NCBI GenBank assembly: GCA_947623455.1
Contig: OX392527.1
Span: 29,752,201 to 29,816,200, forward strand
Origin: Mimachlamys varia
Lineage: Eukaryota; Mollusca; Bivalvia; Pectinida; Pectinidae
Direction: 5' to 3'
Length of the DNA: 64,000 nt
Under the pieces are notes generated by a model. That model saw only the letters and a list, made by a program, of their open reading frames with translations, did not search any database and was not told where the DNA came from. Every line of letters starts with the position of its first letter. The first letter of the stretch is position 1. Below, piece after piece: positions 59,330 to 64,000 of the stretch. A program made the position numbers and the translations under genes.

Positions 59330-59640
59330 TCTTCTCTCTCTCTCTCTCTCCACCTCTCTCCCCCCCCTCTCTCTCTCTCTCTCTCCTTCTCTCTCTCTCT
59401 CTCTCTCTCCCTCTCTCTCTCTCTCTCCACCTCCCTCCTCTTTCTCTTTCTCTCTCTCTTTCTCTCCTCTCACTCTCTCTCTCTCTCCACCTCCCTCCCC
59501 TTTCTCTTTCTCTCTCTCTCTCTCTCTCTCCTCTCACTCTCTCTCTCTCTCCACCTCCCTCCTCTTTCTCTTTCTCTCTCTCTTTCTCTCCCACTCTCTC
59601 TCTCTCTCTCTCCACTTCCCTCCTCTCTCTCTTTGTGCTT
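59330..59640. repeat. Polypyrimidine (CT)n tract with a 60-70 bp higher-order unit
   Basis: About 310 bp of almost pure C/T on the plus strand. A block CCACCTCCCTCCTCTTTCTC, then CT runs ending TCACTCTCTCT, occurs about three times. Long frames over it on both strands (Ser/Leu-rich plus, Arg/Glu-rich minus) are low-complexity artefacts. Confidence 0.9.
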
Positions 59641-60345
59641 TTTGTTTTTTCTATGTTATGTCTTTGTATTTCTCTCATCCCCTTTGTTTTTGTTTTGTTT
59701 TTTTTCCTTTCCTCTTTTCTTTAAGTTTTCTTTTCTGCTTTCTTCTTTCAATACAATGTAAATTATGGAAGATTTGGAAAATTAACCAAAATAACATGAA
59801 TGCTTGTGTGAAAATGAAAGTAAAATGAGTGTGTGTGATTTTCTCTACAAATGTATGTGACAAATTATTTGAATAATATTGTATTTTGCATTGTATGAGC
59901 AAATTCTGAAAATAAGATTAATACAAAAAAAAAAATCTATACATTTTTTATTTTCATGATTCAAGACAATTTATTCATTCTGGTCACATAGTGTATAATA
60001 GCATAGCAAAGCATACGTATAGCTTACAAATATTTTTTTATGTATAGTTTTATTTATAGTAAGCTTTTTCAAGCTTATACAAGAATTTGCTAATCTTGGT
60101 GAGCAAGGAAGAATTACAAATAGGAATAATATAGGTCAAGCAGAATTTCTTCCTGTACGGCAATCAATCACATGCTTGTCACGTGGTCATTTGGTAAGCT
60201 TTAACAATAATGACGATGACTATTTTCCGCAAACATGCGGAAAGAATTCAACATTCACCGACTGGGTCTATAGTCTGTCGCAGCTCTACCGGTGAAAGAT
60301 CAACATATGCTGAAAAAACTTGTCTCATCAAACCTTATCACGACT

Positions 60346-62709
60346 ATGGCTTCACCAGTGAAAGGCTGTAGAGTGATTTGTGTCCTATGTATCGTACTGT
60401 GTGGGGTTTTAGAGGCAATGGATCGGGATTTACGGGAACTACCAGATAAGCTGACTCATAAGATGATTTTTCATCCATCGGAAACAAAATTTGATCCTTC
60501 CATCCACCCGAAAAAATGTTCAGATTGGACTGGAAATTATATACCCGAGTTTTCTAACACAACACAAGATTGCAATATGGATATTGATAACACAACAGTG
60601 ATGAAATTCGTGTATGACGTCATTAAAAACAAAACTAATTTCGTTCATTTGTATTTAGAATTTTACGGTAACGGCAATGCTACGTACACCAGGTGTGTGA
60701 TCGAGCCTCAGCAATGGGTTTGGACATACGGAGGCCCCGGAGGCGCCCTGCAGTACCTCAAATGGCCCCCCGAATACAGCGTATGGTCGATGGGGCTTCT
60801 GACAGCCAATTCTCAGATGACTCCATACACAATAAATATAAAAGTAGACAACAATTGTTCTGTGTTTGTTGGAAGGGAAAACACCACAGGAAGGATAGGA
60901 CTGGCGCTTTCAAAACTGTCAAAAGCATTAAGCCAACACGGACGCATGAAGTACGAATCTAGTTATTTTTGTTTCAAAACTCGAACATTTATAACAAATC
61001 ATGCTTTGTACATATTGTGTTTGCACATGATTTGTCCACTTGAAGCCACAGGGTACATTTGCTGTTATATGGAGTGGAGTTATCACAAGAACCGGTCAGT
61101 ATTGGTGTGTCCACCTGAACCGTTCGAGTATGACGAGGTCTGGTGGATTGTTCCGTTTATTATAGGAAGTATTCTATTCGCTTACTTTCCTATAATTTTA
61201 TTCATGTGTAGTGCGGACATTCAGGATACACTGTTAAAAGGTGCTAAGCGACGTAGAGACGAAACTTCGCCTCTTCTAATGACACATGAATATCCGGATT
61301 GTGATTGGCTGTTCACCAATCCCATAACAGTGTGGTCAGTCCTTACTTACCCCCTGGTTGTCGCTGGTCACCGATTTCCAGTTGGCTTGTCAAGAACTGT
61401 TCGATTTCTGGCAGCTTTGTTTAGTTTAATTTTCATTGTGATCAAAGTGGTCGCTCACTTTCACTACCAGTATGATTTTGTCGTGGCAAGCGTGACGCAG
61501 GGAACACCTATGGACTTCCTGTCGGTTTTGACCGGATATGAAGAAAGTAAGCTTACCTTCCTGAGAAACTTTGGCGGTCCTTATGAGGCCTCTTGTATAT
61601 ACCTGCTGGGAATGATTCTGTTTATGTGTATTCCTAGGGATCTCGCGGACTTGTTGGAGACTGGCATTCCGAACAGTCAGACTGATGGAACATCTCCGCT
61701 AACGATGCCCAGATATGTTCAACATCGCCTCGGTTCGGTGAACACTCACGTGAGTGTGACCGGTTATAGACTGATGTACGTAACGATGACGTCTAATTTC
61801 TTTATGCTACTGAACTCCGACTTCTGGCGGTACACATATCGTATTCAGGCCGATCGGTTCTGCAGCTTACGCCTTCCAAATGCCATAGCTGTTGTGATAT
61901 TCCCTGTATATCTGGCTGTGTGTGTGTGTGAGATCTGTGTGTGCCTGGTCTACTTTGGATTACCTATAACCTTTTACAGTTTAGTGTTTCTCAGGTCCAA
62001 TATATTTGCAGTATGGCGTGTTCTGAAAACGATGACTTTCTGTTTTCGGATCCCGCTACTGATGGTTGTCATGCCACTGATAATGGGGATGATGCTTTTC
62101 ATCATTTACATGTTTAGTATCATTTTCGTCGGGAGTTTTATATTCCTGTCACGTGTAGCGGTTTTCACTTACACCGGACTTTTTGCCTTTCCGAACTACT
62201 CGTATGGCTACATAATCTTTGGCGTGACCATCCTTATGTACATGCAGGAAATTATCGACCACGTCCGAGTCGTGTACCAAAGACTGTTTAAGGAGGTCAG
62301 TCAGCTGTGTCAGATCTATCAAACAGAACACGAGGACAGTCCGAGGCGGGTATACCGGGTAGTGGACAGGGTGGCCTACATTCCTAAGAAGCTGTTCTTT
62401 CTTGTTGTTAACCGCTATAAACCCCCGAGAGGACAGATGGTCAAGGCTTTTATTAAGATCATGGCCGTGGCGTTTGTGTTGTTCCTGTCGGTTTATCTGA
62501 TACACAACTTCCAGAGGTTTAAACAACTGTCCATTCTAACCCAGTCCGTCACAACGCTGTTTGTCTGTCTGCTGCCAAAGCTGTTAGAGGGTATGTGTTC
62601 AGGAAGCAGGCAAACAGTCAACAAGCAATGGAAAATAGAAGTAAGACAGCTCATAACGGAGTACTGTTCTCAGGCCGACAGCGATGACGACAGCGGCGAC
62701 GACAATTAA
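60346..62709 (+). CDS. Intronless multi-pass membrane glycoprotein, unrecognised family
   Basis: 787 codons without an intron. I chose the ATG at 60346 because its context (ACTATGG, A at -3, G at +4) is strong and it starts a clean signal peptide (MASPVKGCRVICVLCIVLCG, cleavage about residue 24). The frame is open further upstream, and an ATG at 60307 has a poor context. Residues 25-264 form an ectodomain with ten cysteines (58, 76, 117, 171, 209, 225, 230, 239, 240, 255) and seven N-glycosylation sites (71, 82, 95, 111, 170, 179, 249). Membrane segments: about 265-288, 353-371, 414-430, 512-549 (two), 568-605 (two), 619-637, 702-720, and possibly 728-746. A basic loop KRRR (301-304) and an acidic tail (DSDDDSGDD, 778-786) lie presumably in the cytoplasm. 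I do not recognise the family and propose no function. An N-terminal glycosylated domain plus eight to ten membrane spans would fit a receptor, transporter or channel-like protein. No intron may mean retroposition or an old intronless family. Confidence 0.85.
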   Translation: MASPVKGCRVICVLCIVLCGVLEAMDRDLRELPDKLTHKMIFHPSETKFDPSIHPKKCSDWTGNYIPEFSNTTQDCNMDIDNTTVMKFVYDVIKNKTNFVHLYLEFYGNGNATYTRCVIEPQQWVWTYGGPGGALQYLKWPPEYSVWSMGLLTANSQMTPYTINIKVDNNCSVFVGRENTTGRIGLALSKLSKALSQHGRMKYESSYFCFKTRTFITNHALYILCLHMICPLEATGYICCYMEWSYHKNRSVLVCPPEPFEYDEVWWIVPFIIGSILFAYFPIILFMCSADIQDTLLKGAKRRRDETSPLLMTHEYPDCDWLFTNPITVWSVLTYPLVVAGHRFPVGLSRTVRFLAALFSLIFIVIKVVAHFHYQYDFVVASVTQGTPMDFLSVLTGYEESKLTFLRNFGGPYEASCIYLLGMILFMCIPRDLADLLETGIPNSQTDGTSPLTMPRYVQHRLGSVNTHVSVTGYRLMYVTMTSNFFMLLNSDFWRYTYRIQADRFCSLRLPNAIAVVIFPVYLAVCVCEICVCLVYFGLPITFYSLVFLRSNIFAVWRVLKTMTFCFRIPLLMVVMPLIMGMMLFIIYMFSIIFVGSFIFLSRVAVFTYTGLFAFPNYSYGYIIFGVTILMYMQEIIDHVRVVYQRLFKEVSQLCQIYQTEHEDSPRRVYRVVDRVAYIPKKLFFLVVNRYKPPRGQMVKAFIKIMAVAFVLFLSVYLIHNFQRFKQLSILTQSVTTLFVCLLPKLLEGMCSGSRQTVNKQWKIEVRQLITEYCSQADSDDDSGDDN

Positions 62710-62866
62710 TATATATAGCTAACGCCATGCCAATGCTTTAATGTATTAGACAATACATTTATAACTCGATTGCCTTACTATGCAGTGAACATTAGTACCT
62801 ATTCCATATTGTTACATGTATAATTTGACTTATCAGCCCTGTGATTGGCACTGTAAGTTGCAATTA

Positions 62867-62899
62867 TGACGTCACGCCTATGACAATAATATGACGTCA
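62867..62899. promoter_or_regulatory. Two perfect CRE sites (TGACGTCA)
   Basis: TGACGTCA at 62867-62874 and 62892-62899, with an inverted CCAAT (ATTGG) at 62844-62848. They lie in what should be the 3' untranslated region of the membrane-protein gene. They could mark a promoter of another transcript starting near 62910. Inferred from motifs only. Confidence 0.35.
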
Positions 62900-62922
62900 T
62901 TGACTTCTGCACTGGAATCAAA

Positions 62923-63054
62923 ATGGCGGTGTTTTACATTTCAACGGTATATGGATATTGGCATTTTACACTTGCATTCGTTTACATTCGAATTTTTCGA
63001 CAAAGGCTTGCTGAACTAAGAAATTCAAAGACTCGTTTCATATATCCCAGATGA
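62923..63054 (+). CDS. Possible 43-residue small ORF after CRE sites
   Basis: The ATG has a good context (AAAATGGCG) and gives MAVFYISTVYGYWHFTLAFV, YIRIFRQRLAELRNSKT, stop at 63054. A hydrophobic segment is followed by a basic helix. No family resemblance. It may be just part of the 3' untranslated region of the upstream gene. Listed because of the CCAAT and CRE motifs in front and the poly(A) signal 120 bp behind. Confidence 0.2.
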   Translation: MAVFYISTVYGYWHFTLAFVYIRIFRQRLAELRNSKTRFIYPR

Positions 63055-63172
63055 AATGGAAGCTCATGTTTGATCCTATATGTATAATGTATGGAGTTAT
63101 ATTGTATATATAATGATATAGTTATATGTTGTTCTATCACGATCGTTTACTGTTTCAAAATCGTAAGAAATG

Positions 63173-63178
63173 AATAAA
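63173..63178 (+). terminator. Poly(A) signal AATAAA for the membrane-protein gene
   Basis: AATAAA followed by a T/G-rich stretch, 464 bp past the stop codon at 62709. It is the first clear signal on the plus strand. Confidence 0.65.
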
Positions 63179-64000
63179 GTTTGAAAAACAAATTTGTACG
63201 AGAACAATCAAGCTAATATTTGTGAACTACAGTTGTATAGTCTGTTGTCAATGGAAATGATCACCGAGTATGGTCAGTGGAGATGGTCCTTCCTTTTGAA
63301 ATGCTCCTTTCAGCTATGTACATATAGGTAAATAACTTTTATTAATACCAATACGCTTTAAAAGTTTTTTTTCCTGATTGAAATGCAAGCACAAAATTGC
63401 AATGTTGTCAGTGTATATTATAAAATTGGGGCTTTTTGCTGTATTTATGTTATTGCATATTAAGAAAGACAATTGAGTGAAATTGTTTCAAAGTTTTGTC
63501 ATGATCAATTTTAACAATGTAAGCTACGTTTTTCACCTGAACGTTATATTGTAATGTTGAAATTCCGAGTCAGGATAGACCGAGGCCAATTTAAGGGAAA
63601 GGAAACATGTGCTTTGTAAGAGAACATTGACCTAGCCATGTTTGTGTAGTCAACTTTAACTTGTTGGAAATTATATAAAAGCATTTTTGTTTCACCCAGC
63701 TATGACTGCAGTCATACTAGTAAGAATAATAACAAGTCTTTATTTCAACTATTTGCTGTTTTTTTAACTTCATGTTTGTAATTTTGTTGTTGCCTTACTG
63801 GCATTTATTATTAAATGCAACTTCTAAAAATTGTCGCGTATTTTTCATTCATTTATTGTCAGAACTTCGGTAGTGATGGACAATCTTCCCTTCTCTATGG
63901 TGATGTAGACAATTCAATTCATGTTTCAACTTTTCTTGTTATGGATTATTAAACTTTCATATACTGTTTATTTAGTCTAGAAAACGTAATTGCTTGCATC
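63179..64000. other. Downstream flank, no gene seen
   Basis: AT-rich sequence without recognisable exon, repeat array or RNA gene. Confidence 0.4.

Larger units (their letters stand above)
57641..60345. other. Intergenic region and 5' flank of the membrane-protein gene
   Basis: No gene seen. It holds purine-rich microsatellites (58801-58880) and a long CT tract (59330-59640). Before the coding sequence there is CCGCAAACATGCGG (60228-60241, palindromic) and CACGTG (60180), but no clear TATA box. Confidence 0.4.

Noticed and set aside
59265..59828. Ser/Leu-rich 187-codon plus-strand frame and Arg/Glu-rich minus-strand frames
   Set aside because: Translation of the CT repeat tract.
60292..60345. 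N-terminal extension of the membrane protein from a GTG at 60292 or the ATG at 60307
   Set aside because: GTG is not a usual start in animals, and 60307 has a weak context. The ATG at 60346 has a strong context and gives a proper signal peptide.
62149..62526. 125-codon minus-strand frame within the membrane-protein gene
   Set aside because: Shadow of the real gene, with no hydropathy or family signal of its own.

Overview
The window looks like nuclear DNA of a bivalve mollusc. It is AT-rich, its genes are split by introns with GT/AG borders (except one intronless gene), and it carries metazoan-specific families (TRPM channel, KIND domain). It is loaded with minisatellites, foldback elements and a composite repeat with a hairpin built on AGCTCACCTGG, which I associate with bivalve genomes. 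The phylum is inference; the animal origin is firm.

Layout. (1) 1-10 kb: the 5' part of a minus-strand KIND-domain gene (coding exons 6711-6854 and 4173-4339, possible untranslated first exon ending at 9501), running off the left edge. Its introns hold a 1.16-kb inverted-repeat DNA transposon, a nested foldback element and a LINE fragment. (2) 10-18 kb: intergenic, mostly foldback elements and three minisatellites (28-, 53- and 39-bp units). (3) About 17.9-45.3 kb: a minus-strand TRPM-type cation channel gene. I read 22 exons whose splice phases all agree (about 1,090 codons), covering an N-terminal SLOG-like domain, TRPM homology region, six membrane segments, pore and TRP helix, plus a likely last exon at 18.2 kb and a poly(A) signal at 17.86 kb. 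The extreme N-terminus is not found. Its introns are crowded: a 37-bp minisatellite, two inverted copies of one composite repeat, several foldback elements, a LINE with target-site duplication, and a solo LTR containing a tRNA-like sequence. (4) 45-60 kb: no confident gene; its main feature is a 3.85-kb near-identical tandem duplication (49.28-56.96 kb). (5) 60.35-62.71 kb, plus strand: an intact intronless gene for a 787-residue multi-pass membrane glycoprotein of a family I do not recognise, with a poly(A) signal at 63173.

The three genes show no operon-like or functional link; they are simply neighbours. The most interesting items are the orphan intronless membrane protein, the retroelement insertions with complete footprints (41.6-43.1 kb and 43.98-44.59 kb), an intron made almost entirely of one repeat, and the tandem duplication whose copies differ by a 20-bp palindrome core. 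Exon borders were read by eye and would need transcript evidence.
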